Assembly: GCA_008508345.1 (NCBI GenBank)
Contig: QNGE01002382.1
Location: 52,552 to 116,551, forward strand
Direction of reading: 5' to 3'
Source of the DNA: Paragonimus westermani
Lineage: Eukaryota > Platyhelminthes > Trematoda > Plagiorchiida > Troglotrematidae
DNA: 64,000 bases
Positions 35,433 through 46,936 of the stretch are shown here, one piece after another. Position 1 is the stretch's first letter, and each line of letters opens with the position of its first letter. Below the pieces are notes generated by a model that searched no databases, was not told the origin of the DNA, and saw nothing but the letters and a program-made list of their open reading frames with translations. The translations under genes and the position numbers were made by a program.

Positions 35433-36479
35433 CTGAAATGATTTATCAAAGGTGAAATGGGAGGAGAAACGCGCCCCAAAATTGGGCTCTAGCACGTTAT
35501 GTCGCGAAAAGACAAAATTCAAAATCATAAATTATTTTTCGAAGACATCTCGAGAAGTAAATTATTGTTGAGAAAATCAAACTTTTCCCAACAAGAGCCG
35601 TTCGAGACGACAATCATCCTTAGCACTTATTACGAGGGTTCAGCTGTCCGGGACGATGTGGGCAGCTGATACGGCCTGCCCAACTTTTGGGTAAGGGGCT
35701 GGTGGTGATTTCGGGTTGGAATGACAGAACTGTAGAAGTTGTTGCGTCTGCGATTGTAAACTTGCCCAACAGTATATCCGGCAGAAGTAAATGCTGGTGG
35801 GCTGTTCTTGCTTTCATGTGCCGAGGGTGCAGCTGTTCCCGATGGTGTTTCCATACGGTGCTACTAACATGGGTAAGTCTTGCATGATGTTAGTGATGAG
35901 CCTTCGGAGTTACGTCCGTCCATTTTTGTGACCAGGTCCATAGTCATTACTGCGAACGTATTCTCCAACGGCAAAACCATTGTTAGAATTTGGGCTGGGC
36001 ACCTGCGCTGGCTCATTCATCATTAATGGGAGCGTGGTGGATTGTGTAAGGCTTGCGACCAACAAGAACTTTGGCTGGAGACCGGCCATCGGGGGTGGTC
36101 CCTTCTTGCGATAGCCGAGTCGCACTCATTTGAGAACGTCGGGGAACCGTGCAGTTTGGCTTTTAGACTGTGAGCGATGGGGCAGAAAACAAGTGTACTG
36201 AATGAGTGAACAGCGGAAGAATTCTTCAATCACCGGTAGTGGATAGCAGCTCGGAACCAACGGAGCAATGAGACCAGTTGAGGAGTAACCACAAACCAGT
36301 GTGGATCCGTCGATATTTTTCAACACGAAGATGGAGAAGGCCAATGAGGAATTGAAGACTGTTACCAAGGCACTTATCGTTGTATTCCTATTTGGGCGCA
36401 GTCAACATTAAGTTGGCCAGGCTATAACAGCGGTAAGGAGAACATGTGACTCAGGAACAGTAAGTTCTGAGTGCCCACA
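35433..36479. other. Unassigned sequence
   Basis: Several overlapping minus-strand frames between 35,620 and 36,368 are rich in Pro, Ser and Asn, which can occur in Gag-like or linker regions of retroelements. No zinc knuckle or enzyme motif was found, so I do not assign them. Confidence 0.35.
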
Positions 36480-37275
36480 CTTACAAGCGGCAGCGTCATT
36501 TTGAAGTGCGTGGGCGAATAAACCGTTGGTTTGATCTCCCCGAGTTGATCTCTAGCAACGCCCTCCTTTATGCCGACGACTTAAAAATCTGGAATGCCTG
36601 TGGCCCCAATACATTGCAGATTGACCTTGACCGAATTGAGTGCTGGTCAGATGATAGAAGTCTCCTTCTAAACGACGGTAAATGTGCGCACGTGTCACTC
36701 GGAGGAGACTCCGGAAACCTGTTTGTGATACACGGTGCACGAAGTGTAGTAAATATCACGGAAGTTGACCTCAAGAAAGACCTAGGGATATGGCTGTCGT
36801 CTGGTTTGTACTTCTCTTATCATCATCAGCTGGCCGCCAAAATGGGTTTTATGGTTCTTAGGATGATCAAAATAACCTTCCCCCACATACACAAGCACGC
36901 TTTATACACTCTTCATGGAGTCTACATAAGACCACTGCTCGAGTATGCATTTCTCCTACGAGTCTCGCCTCGAAATTCTCGACCTTTATCCACTCGAGTT
37001 TCTTAGACTCAGCGGCGACTCAATTCTCACACACTTTCCCTTTAGCACAGGACTCATGCAACGATTCTTCAACCTAGTAAGTGATAACAGTCGAAGAGGT
37101 CATGAGAAGAATCTCTATAAGCTTCGACCGCGGACCTTCTTAAGGCATCAGTTCTTCCCTTATAGATTTATGAACCACTGAAACGACCTTCCAATAGATA
37201 TTGTTAGCCTTTCTTCTAAGGACCGTCCCAAAGTGTTATTTGATTCTCACCTACTTAATAAACCGTTAGATTAGT
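36480..37275 (+). pseudogene. CR1/jockey-like LINE, 3' part of reverse transcriptase
   Basis: The plus frame carries the catalytic box LLYADDLKIW, then a VDLKKDLGIWLS segment and VYIRPLLEYA, in the order found downstream of the active site in CR1/jockey-group LINEs. A frameshift near 36,950 moves the C-terminal part to another frame (YESRLEILDL, RGHEKNLYKLRPRT). That part continues past a stop to about 37,275. Only the last third of ORF2 remains, as is usual for 5'-truncated LINE copies. No poly-A tail was recognised. Confidence 0.82.
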
Positions 37276-38039
37276 AAATCATCCTGTTCTGCTGATTTAT
37301 TATTTTATTCTGTTCTTGGTACTGTCTGTAACCTCAGAGAGCGGTGCTACACCTCATTTTCAATTACTGTCTTCCAGGTCAACAGAAAACCGCCGGACAT
37401 CGAAACGAACAAACTGACTGGATCCGGGTAGATTGAGCCCCCAGCCTATAACTCGTGCACGAATCGCTGAATCGCTGAATTGATGGGGGCGTGACCAATG
37501 AGAAAGCAACCTGAGTCTCAGCACAAACATGAGACACACAGGTGGTCGAGATGCAGATAGAGCACCACCTTCACCTTAGCCCCAAATCCTTCCAAACTGC
37601 AGCATGCCGTCTGTGTCCTGGAGGTACAGATCTACGTTCTTGTGCCGCCGTGTCAGAGATAACGCTGGGTAGACGTGGGAGTTTTTGTGGATTGTTTTGC
37701 GTGCGTGGTGTGTAGAGCTGTTTGGCGCTGAACTTGCGGCCGGCTGTAAGCTCGCACGCTACAGGCTCACAGGCCCGAGCCACTCCAACCGGTCTCAACA
37801 ACGCCGGTTGACCTTTGCACGCCTACCACTCTTTAGAGTGTAAAAATTTTCCGGGCTGTACTGCCGTCGCTAGTTTTCTGCAAGTTGACTGGTAGGCATG
37901 ACTGGAACCATTGTTTTCTATAATCGAGTGCGCCCTACTAAGCTTCGTTCACAGTAGGCCGCCAAACACTAGCTCACCCGATATTTTGCCAATTGCCCTA
38001 GGATGTGAGATCACTTGAGTCAACAGGACATCGATCACT
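37276..38039. other. Spacer between LINE and gypsy fragments
   Basis: This lies just after the LINE 3' end. Minus frame 37,801-37,571 has no recognisable motif. I see nothing supported. Confidence 0.4.
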
Positions 38040-38430
38040 GCATCTTTCTAGAACATACTGGAAAGCCGCGCTGGTTCTATGCTCTATTTCCATGAACGGT
38101 TCAAGCGTCTCACCATTCAATTTGTAGCTGGTTTTCACGGTGCATTCCGGGCAAGGTCAATGTTGCTCAGCTTTTGGGAACGGCCAAACTCGTGGGCACT
38201 AAGCGGTGTTTCATTACCCTTCGCATTATCTTCCGGGAGTACAAAGAAAGCAAACAGATGTCTCGACCGTCTTATGATACCCGCTGTAGACACTTCATCA
38301 TAACGCTCGAGTTCAGGCCATTTGCTGTAGAAACATACGGCGATCAAGCATTTCTTCTGATTTCGGCGAACGTAGTTGAACGGGCCCATGATGTCAACGA
38401 CAATCTTGGACCAAGGTTTGTTCATAACTT
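38040..38430 (-). mobile_element. Ty3/gypsy integrase fragment
   Basis: Minus-strand frame 38,425-38,135 reads PWSKIVVDIMGPF with the first catalytic Asp, then CLIAVCFYSKWPE. Further on, EDNAKGN...SAHEF stands where gypsy integrases have the second Asp in a DNG-type motif followed by S-x-EF. The copy carries no other pol domain. It lies 30 bases from a LINE fragment on the same strand. Confidence 0.75.
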
Positions 38431-38459
38431 CGAAACACCCCTGTTTCTTTAAATGTCTT

Positions 38460-38960
38460 ATGAACTTTCAACAATGTAAAACACGCCAAAGCTGTATATC
38501 GTCAGCGTACTTCACAACCAGAAGTTTCACCCTGACACCCTTAACGCTGATTGACCTCACTAGATGATTCAATGGAGAGCTTTGTAACACACCAGTTTTG
38601 GCGTTGGATGGTCTGGACAGCGCACTATCAACTCCAATTTGGCATGTACGGCGGGATAGATGTTGTGTGAGACGTTAAAAACCTCAATGCGTAGGTCCAT
38701 GTTATTCCATTTATCCAGCGGCATACTATGACTTGTTTCATCGAATGCCGTTGTAAAGTCTAAGAACACAGCGCCGATTTCGAGGCGCACTTCGAGAGCT
38801 TTTGTCCACTAGTCAGCAGTAATCAGTAGTTTGATTGTTAATTAGTGACCACTTCTGAAGCCGTGCTGCTCCGGTGCCCAAAGCGAGTGAGAAATTCGGT
38901 GGTGTTTTAAAAAATTTTCACTCCGCTGCCCATCTGTTCTGACGTGTTCAGTAGTTGAGC
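38460..38960 (-). pseudogene. LINE reverse transcriptase fragment
   Basis: Minus-strand reading shows QHGFR (RT motif 1), AVFLDFTTAFD (motif with the first catalytic Asp) and, after stops and frame changes, KYADDIQLW (the catalytic pair, about 38,512-38,498). The order and spacing suit a CR1/jockey-group LINE. A central part of the domain is missing or degenerate. It is a different copy from the plus-strand LINE at 36.5 kb. Confidence 0.78.
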
Positions 38961-41039
38961 CACAGGGAGTTTATGTATCGGTTCTCATCAGCACTGAACG
39001 CTTTACTAAACGTAAATAGGTGATAGAAAAGGGGAAACTGATTACAATATCATTTAGATGCCTCAGCCGGTTTTTGCCGCATGCTCCATCAGTGATCTGG
39101 AAGTGCACAGTTCGGATTGCCACTGAGAGCTCGGAAGCACTCAGGGTACTACCAGGGGCAATCATGTGACAGTCCTGCTGTCTGTGATTCCTGGAGCAGT
39201 TTGATTTTCAATTTAACCAAGCAATTCTGATCGTTGTTTGGTTGGGTTGTTTATCGTGTCTGTCCTGCTAGAAATGAGTTAATCCTGGATGGACTGGAGA
39301 TGACCCGCATGGGTTTCACCCCATATCTTCTCGATGGGCGACTTTGACCTCCTGGATATAAGAGTTCCGGACCTTTCGTACATTAGGCTCATGGACTCCA
39401 TGCCGGCGTGCCCCTCCAGTGTTGTCGGAGCGTCAGGTGTTCCAGAAGATGTACGAGGTTTCACGCGCTGATGGGATGGGCGGAGGAACAAGTGGCCAAT
39501 GATCTTGACATAATCGCACCGGTAGGCTCGAGCAACCACGCACTCGTTCTGTTTGGTTCCGTGCGTAACACCAATCTTGCCAGAGACCCAACTGAGAATC
39601 GTGGAAGCCTCCGTGAAATGCACGTTGACCCACCAACTTGCATCACAAACACGAGGCCACTGTATTTTGCCTCACTCTTTTGGTGAACTGTATGAAGTAA
39701 GTCTTCCATCCTCTCCACAGTCTTTAGTGAATCTACGCTATTGGCAGCCTTGAGGTGCAACAGGCATCCATGTCAACCACGTCGCCGCACCTTAAAATCA
39801 ACCCTGAGGACACAACGTGCATAGACGAACTGCCGATCATCCGGACCAGAAGACTGAGGAGAACGTACACTCCTTCGTCGTCGTTGTACCTCATTCATTC
39901 GTGAAAACCGACTTCATTATTAACAGTGACTCGCCAAGTTCTTCGTTACCTGTCCTGAAAGCCCATTTCTGTTCGTATCGACCGCCACAACCGAACCGTC
40001 TCTGAGTAAAGTGTAGAGAAATAACGACTACCGCATTCAGGACAGGATTGTGAACAAATGTTTCGGGGCGCTATTTTGTTGACAATAAGATGAATAAAAC
40101 AATCAACTGCACACCTCGAGAGTAACAACCAGTATCAACAGCAAAAATGCCCGATCAATTGCAAATCGACTGCTGAAAGTTGAATGAACATCAAAAAATG
40201 AGTATAGAAGGTTACCTTCCGAGACCCTCTAATAATGGAAACAGAACACCTTCAGTGAAGTATACCAAATAAAAGCAGGTGAGCTACCCGATGACCTCTA
40301 AACCAGTAAAACTGTATGTATGAGTGACCAAGCATGGTTATCTTGCAAAACTGAGAGGGAGTTATATTCAAAGTGGGACAGATCGAAAATTTAGGCACCA
40401 AGAATGCCGGGGGAGAGTCTCCCAACATACCTGGCAACGGCGCGTTGTACCAAGATACCGAAAGGCTGAAGCGAGGATGCTTCGGTCCGACAGGACCGGC
40501 AATCTCTAACGCTGGAACAGCCAGTAAACTTGCAGTGCTTTTCAACAGTATTTTTGCTCATATGCTGTTCTCCTTATAGGTCTTTCCCTATATGCACTTC
40601 GAAGGCACAGAGAAGTTGGTCAATACTGTTAGGGACCTAGTATCTTTGCGTTCGTTGGTTAATGATATACGCTGATTTTGCCAAGACTACATTCGAAAAT
40701 AACTCGGAACAATGTGCTAGTGCACACTGGAAAGATATGACGTCAAATAACGGCGACAAGATAGCTGTTACAAACGAGGATTTTAGATGTAGAGAACAAT
40801 AAATTCTTCGGCAAATCTAACGGGCTTTCGCAATCGTGTGTCATTTCAATCATGAAATGAAGGGAAGGGTTTAGCGCTGATGCTGGGCGTGTATGCTGTG
40901 TGTTCGTAGCAGGGCAGCGGAGCTGAAGGTATGAGCTAAACATTGGGCACACCTTCCTCAATGAACACGGGCTTGACCTGTTCAACGGGAACGACCTCGC
41001 GTTTATCACCACGCTCGACAGTGACAGAGTTTTCGCTCC
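38961..41039. other. Unassigned sequence
   Basis: Overlapping frames at 39,279-39,760 on both strands show no motif I can name. The remainder holds only short frames. I cannot support a feature here. Confidence 0.4.
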
Positions 41040-42720
41040 CTTGTTACGCAGGGGAGGGGCCTGTGTTTGGTGACCGCAGAGGTCTACGAGAGCCGCGTGG
41101 GCGTATGATGACGCGGGAGCAGGAAGACGTTTTCTGGTGCAAATGCACGGATGACGATCGCTCTCGTGGTTGAACTGGAAGTATCTGTCGCATGTGATCC
41201 GCTAACCGCGCTACATATCATCCGTAAACGACGGGTTTGATCGGTGGAGGGTAAACTGATTCGTGGGGAAAACGTAGTGTGCAACTGTAGACGGGTTGAG
41301 CCGGTGGGGCTTCTGAGTCTACATTGACGGTGTTAGGCGGCACAGGAAGAGCTAATGGTGAAGTCCTTGGAAGGGGGGTTCCGAATGCCTACCGAGGGCT
41401 TCTTTCAGCTGACGCTGAAACCCTTCTACCATCTTGGGGAACTTCGGATGATGGGCGGTAGTGCTTATGTACTTCTGCCCAAGTGCGTTCAGCATATACG
41501 TGAAAAATCCTTTGGAATAAGAACCACGATTGGTAGACACAACTGCAAGAAAAAGGCACGAGGCACCGTTTCGGGAGCCCAATCATGAAGTGGGGTTGCC
41601 TCTGGCGACCCAAAAGAACGGCGGACACAAGTCAACAGGAAAGTGAAGACTTCAACCACTGGCAGTGGCTCGATGAGTTTGACGTGCACTTGGTGAAGAC
41701 ATACGTCGGGTGTATGAAATGAGCTGACAGAGCTCTTAGTATGCCCATGAACTTTGAAACGATGGCATTCCAGACAGCAACAAGCCCAATTGGGGACGTC
41801 GTCGCTTGCTTTAGGCCATGCAAAACCTTTAGGGGTAAGCTTCACTAGAGCTCTATGCCAGGGCGCAATAGGTTATGCAGTACGTTGACCAATGCATGAC
41901 AAAGCGATAAGGTCACTGCCGGCCCAGGTACGTCTGGCAAAACATTGCACAGGACGGTGCCTTCAGAGGAAGCTGAAGTAGCACGGTGTATTTTGATGGG
42001 GCGACGTTGACGGAGTTGCTCTACTCCAGTGTCATAGCAGCCAAGCTGAAGGGGATAGACGTAGAATCGCTTAACTGATGTACACGTGATACGGTGTCAG
42101 CGACAGGAATGTGGACAGATGAAATATATCGCGTATGTGACTTAAACTAAGAGATACAATCTGAGTGCCTGATACTTCTGGGAATACCTGTCGGTTGTTC
42201 ATTTCAACGGTTACACCATTGGTTTACGGTGTACGTAGACCGTGAACTGCTAACCTTCAACAGCATTCCGAAACTGTCGTATTAAGAGGCAAGTTTTAGG
42301 CAGCTCTCTCTCGAAAGCACTATAGTGAGACTCTGTGTCCCAACCGTTTAGGGAATAATTCCAACGGTTTTCAATGATTTTCAACGAACTGTTGTAACAC
42401 GGCGCCAACGGCAGTATCGAAAGTTTCAGATACAATTGAAAACTGTGCAATTCGGTCTGGATGAGCCAGCCCCTGCTTGCTATTTCGAAGACAACTCCTC
42501 TAAACTCTTTAGAGGCCATGCGCGCCAAATCGGTGACTGACAGTTTACGATCGCCGACGTGAAGGAGGTTGGTCATCGGCTGCAGAATGTGTGCATAACA
42601 AGAAATAAATTGACGATCATGGTTTATCGGGACACAGAATCTGCGAAGCTATTTGAAGGAAGAGGGTTCAACATAATTTCGAAACTTACAAGTTTACATT
42701 GGAACGTTTACTTACCAGTT
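41040..42720 (-). mobile_element. Ty3/gypsy fragment: RNase H to integrase C-terminus
   Basis: Minus-strand reading starts in the connection domain (MTNLLHVGDRKLSVTD). It then gives an RNase H core (AVGAVLQQF in one frame, HYSAFERELP...IRQFRNAVEG in another) and a degenerate YVDRKP segment. The integrase follows: CCLECHRFKVH zinc part, VHVKLIEPLPVVEVFT around the first Asp site, and a second frame with TAHHPK and EGFQRQLK. A tail to about 41,040 resembles the integrase C-terminus (TTFSPRISLPSTD). Several catalytic residues are replaced. It is most like the CsRn1-type elements described from liver flukes. Confidence 0.8.
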
Positions 42721-45480
42721 GACTGAGGTCAAAGCTACTTGCTACAGAATGAGCATTCGCTTGTTTAGGCGGGTTGGGTGCTATATGACTGACGTAGTCA
42801 TTCGGTAACTAGCGTTCTTGACGTACAGGCCAACACCCACAACTTCAAGACAATCTCAGCCGTGGGTAGTCCGCATTCCGGATTCAGGAGTTAAACACAC
42901 GCTGTGGATGTCTAGTTTTTGAACGACGGTGACAAAGCAATCCATCGAATGCGTCCTCTTCTTTAACCGTCCTTCGGCACTCTCCAGTTGATAATGCTTA
43001 CGGTTGTCGGAGCGGGCAACATCGCTTTGTGCATGAGTGGCCTATTCAGGCTTGAAGTTAAGCCCAATACAAAAACAAATAACTCATAAACTTCCCATCC
43101 GTTTGGCCGGTGATATCCAAACCACGTCTTGACCTACAACATAGAGTGTGTAACTGTGCAACTTACCATTGTTCATTGTCCGGTGTACTCATTCAGTGGA
43201 AGAGACGGCGGGTGCGCAAAGAGTTCATCTGTCAACGAACATGACGAGCAAATGTTATCAACTTACATGCTTTTAGACGGCGTCACTTACATGGAAGTAA
43301 CACAGTATGACATCCCCGTTGAACATCACACTGGATACTCTCGTTTGTGCAGCCACCTTGTCTGTAACGTGCACCTTCACCACTATGTGCTTACTCACCA
43401 TAACCGGAAAAATTTCAAACAGCCTACGCAGTGGAACACACTTCTCACTAAGCATGTACCCGTACCTCACCCGCTGGCCGTGTCCCATGACACCTGTAAA
43501 GAAAACGTGAAATAACTGCAAGCTTCAGAAGTATCAAAAAGTGGTCTGTGGGGTGATTGTGCCCGTTTGGCTTACCACATGCGAATGACGGTTAAATGGT
43601 CTGAATTGTGCTCGTTGAACAAAGCAGATATATGTATATATGTCGCCTTCATTCTGGACAGTATACAGGAAACCTTCCGCATTCACCTCCGAAGACATCA
43701 TTAAAGTTTTCTGATGCCCGGCGAAAAAACAGATAAAAAGCCACCTGACGTGCAGGCTTCAATTTGTACCGAACGTTTACAATGTCACCAGTTGCAATGA
43801 ACTATTCACAAACCTTATCGACATGCTTATTAATATCAACAGCTGCTGTAGCGTAGTTGAGCTGACTCCCACAGACATTCACTTCACTGATGGTGAGCGT
43901 ATGATTTGTAGAATGAGACTCATATGTGGGAAGATAAAACTGATGGTTGTGCTCTATCTCGAAAAAAGTTAGAACCAGACAGGCACTTCTTGGGACCGCA
44001 TGAAACGGTGGCATGCAACAAGCGACGCGTAAACTGAACGGTTAATCATGGAAAGCACCAACTCAGTAAACGCAGCGCTTATCATTGAATCCATTTTTAC
44101 ACATCTTTTGCCTTAAACAGCGGTAGAAAATTAGGATGATTCCCAGGGTTACACGCTACATTGTCTTATTGCACTTCGAAAGCGTTTACGACTTACCGCT
44201 AGTCCGACGAACGTAAACAACGCTGAAAAACTCCAAGTATATTTGTAGGTAATCCTAGCGCTGCAAGAAAGTGTGAATTTCATGATTTTCAAAAATCGCT
44301 TTGAAGCTGGAATCTTAGTGGTTTGGTCAACAAGAAGGTAAAAAGGACACAAATATGGTGACATCAAAAAGCAGCTGTAACGGTAGCCGATGTGCACAAA
44401 TGCATGTGTACAGGTAGGAGGAAGACGTATCAGTAAAAATGCAACGACTCACTGGCATCCAAAGGTTGGGTAGATTGAATAGGCCAACAACCGAAAGTAG
44501 GACGGCGCCAGAGAGTAAGTTCGGACGACGACCGATAGAAAACTCAAATGCGACGTGGAATGATGAACGTTCAGTGCCTGCAGATTAACTGAGCCCAAAA
44601 TAATTCACCATGTGATTACTTCTTTGGCTCAAAAATTCATACAATTGAAGACGGTGGAAGCAGTGCGCGGTAGCTCCTGTTCATTCTTTTCGACAATCAA
44701 TTTAAAAAAATTGACGGTGATGCTTCTACACAATTTTGCGGGTTTAACTGCAGTCTTCGTTTCATGTAAACCCAATGGTTGAATGTTTTTGATTGTGTTG
44801 CTAATCGCATGTCCTGTATATTCTAATGTTTTAAGTTCGTGACTGAAGAGAGTAGACGAAATGTTAACATCTCGCGATGTATGTTTTCTATCGCTATTGA
44901 GGAACGGTATACACAAAAATGTACAAAAATAAACTGCATAACATAACTCTGAACCGTAGACACAACAGTACTCTCTAACCAGAGTGTATATGGGCTAAAA
45001 GCACAAAGAAAGAACAGCAATGAGGGGAAACAATCTAATCGCTGGGTAACCATATCACTTATCGTAATTTGCTAGATATTCCGGCCAGTGTATGAACTGC
45101 TCTGTACGTGTGATGTGTTGTCCAAGTATGTGAGAAAGCTGAAGTGCAGGTGAACGTGATACTGATGGGGGTGGGGAAGAGTAGTTTTCGGTCATTATTG
45201 GGTCAGATGAGTCAATATTCCGTTCTGTGTGAGCTGATTTCAGTCAATAAATGGATACGGATTAGCTTCGTACAAACTTTTTGGTAATGAAGAAAGTTTT
45301 GTCGCGCATAATCACTTTGAAGAGTCCGAGGTATCGTGGTTGCAGCGGTTTCTTGATAGCGTTTTGGTGCATAAACACGAATTTACATGTGAAAGAATCC
45401 GAAGGTTTTTGATCTGGGTGTCAATGTTGACGGTTTGGTGTGAAATGAAATTTAGATATCTGTCGTTGTAAACGTGGAAT
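42721..45480. other. Unassigned sequence
   Basis: The largest frame is 43,129-43,515 (plus, 128 codons), overlapped by a minus frame. Neither has recognisable motifs. Short TATATGTATATATG-type runs occur near 43,630. I see no supported gene. Confidence 0.4.
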
Positions 45481-45960
45481 TTAATTCGCACCTGGGTCTG
45501 GATGTGTCGGTGGTTGCAAAATGGTGCCACGAACCAATTCAGAGGTAGTGCAACCGATATCTTCTTCAACGGTAGACCGCATTCCAAGGCGAATGCGTGG
45601 TAGTCGCTCACTCCATTTCGTCGCGTCAGACTGAGTGGTTATCCAGTCTTTCAGTTGCCGGTAGAAGCTTCTGGCTAAACCATTAGCGCAAGGATAGTAC
45701 GCTATGGTGCTAATGTGTGAACAATCCAGTAACTGCGTGGAGTTGCGAAAAAGGAAGAAGTGAAGCTGGGTGCCGCGGTCAATATTGATTGCGGATGACA
45801 AAAAAATTAGCGGTCCATCGCTCCGGAAAAGTTATAGCAGCCGCCCCCACTGAAACAACTTTGATTGATACAGCTGAGGGCCAACGGGTTAAACGATCGG
45901 CCTTAGTCAGTTTACACGTACAATTTTTGGAAGATGACAGTGGCCCACCAGTGCCAGGGT
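45481..45960 (-). mobile_element. Ty3/gypsy integrase fragment (CsRn1-like)
   Basis: Minus frame 45,801-45,481 reads INIDRGTQLHFFLF with the second catalytic Asp, AYYPCANGLARSFYRQLK where the third catalytic Glu should stand (here Arg), and EDIGCTTSELVRGT. Upstream bases to about 45,960 continue the core (LTRWPSAVSIK). The style is the same as the fragment at 41.0-42.7 kb. It may be the missing 3' half of the element whose 5' half is at 52.4-54.2 kb. Confidence 0.78.
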
Positions 45961-46936
45961 GTATATGAGAAAACCTGGTGTTCGGCTAACAGGATGTGTA
46001 AGTTGTGGTAAACGTGTACCTGTGTACTTTACTCTTGTGGCACTCGGTATATATATATTTCAACGCATATGTGAGAAGCTGGCCGGGTCATTCGCGATCA
46101 CTGCAGATATTTACAACCATACAGAAACGAATAAGTAATTAGTAGCAAAACGTGGAGCCTTCCGTCAAGAAGGCCGTGCTCAAAAGGCTAATGAATGTAG
46201 TTCATGAAAACAGAGAAGGAGATAGTTCGGTCACTTCACAGATTCAGTCTCAAAAAACGTGATGTTACACTAATTTACTTTCTACAAGGTCGGAGATGGA
46301 CAATTTTTTAAATAGTTCAAGGTCACTCCGGGACGAACGCCCAAACGCATCCATGGAAGGTTTTGCTATTGGGGGATAGAATTGGCCTCCGGAAAATGTA
46401 AGATAGGTCGGCGTTGGCGAGGCAGAACGAAAAATCCCAAAATCCAGTGAACGATTGGGCAGATTCCAAAGCAGGATTTCGTCGATTCCCCGAAAAACGT
46501 CAAAAAGTTGAACATCTCGCGAACCGTTCAGCTAAGACGAAGTTTCGTGCGCCTATCGTTAGTAGAAAAGTTTTCTCGCTCAGTGGATTATATGGGATCG
46601 GAAAGGAAAATAGAATTTCACACGTTAGATGAGAAAATGTGGAGTTATAAAATTTACTAAGACAAACAATGTGCTAGCGGAATTTTCTGAGAAAGAACTC
46701 ACACGATATTATTATTTTTGCTATGATTGTTGAAACATATAACACTATCTACTCTTTGTTGTGGTATATTGCTATGTACTCGGGAGTTATTCTGGCACAC
46801 GGAGAATTTAGTCGGCATTTTGGAGAGTCGCATGAAGTGAGCGTCTGATAACTGAAGCTTGAATGACGTCGTTCTGCGCCGTGTTCACATGTCGGGGGGC
46901 GTTAGGGTGGTTATGCACGTAATGCGCATTTGACGG
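45961..46936. other. Spacer between gypsy integrase and LINE 3' end
   Basis: It contains a TATATATATATTTC run near 46,050 and short frames only (46,414-46,632 plus). I see no supported feature. If the LINE inserted into the gypsy element, part of this should be gypsy sequence too decayed for me to read. Confidence 0.4.

Noticed and set aside
43129..43515. 128-codon plus-strand frame
   Set aside because: It overlaps an open minus frame, is His/Val-rich and has no motif or splice context.
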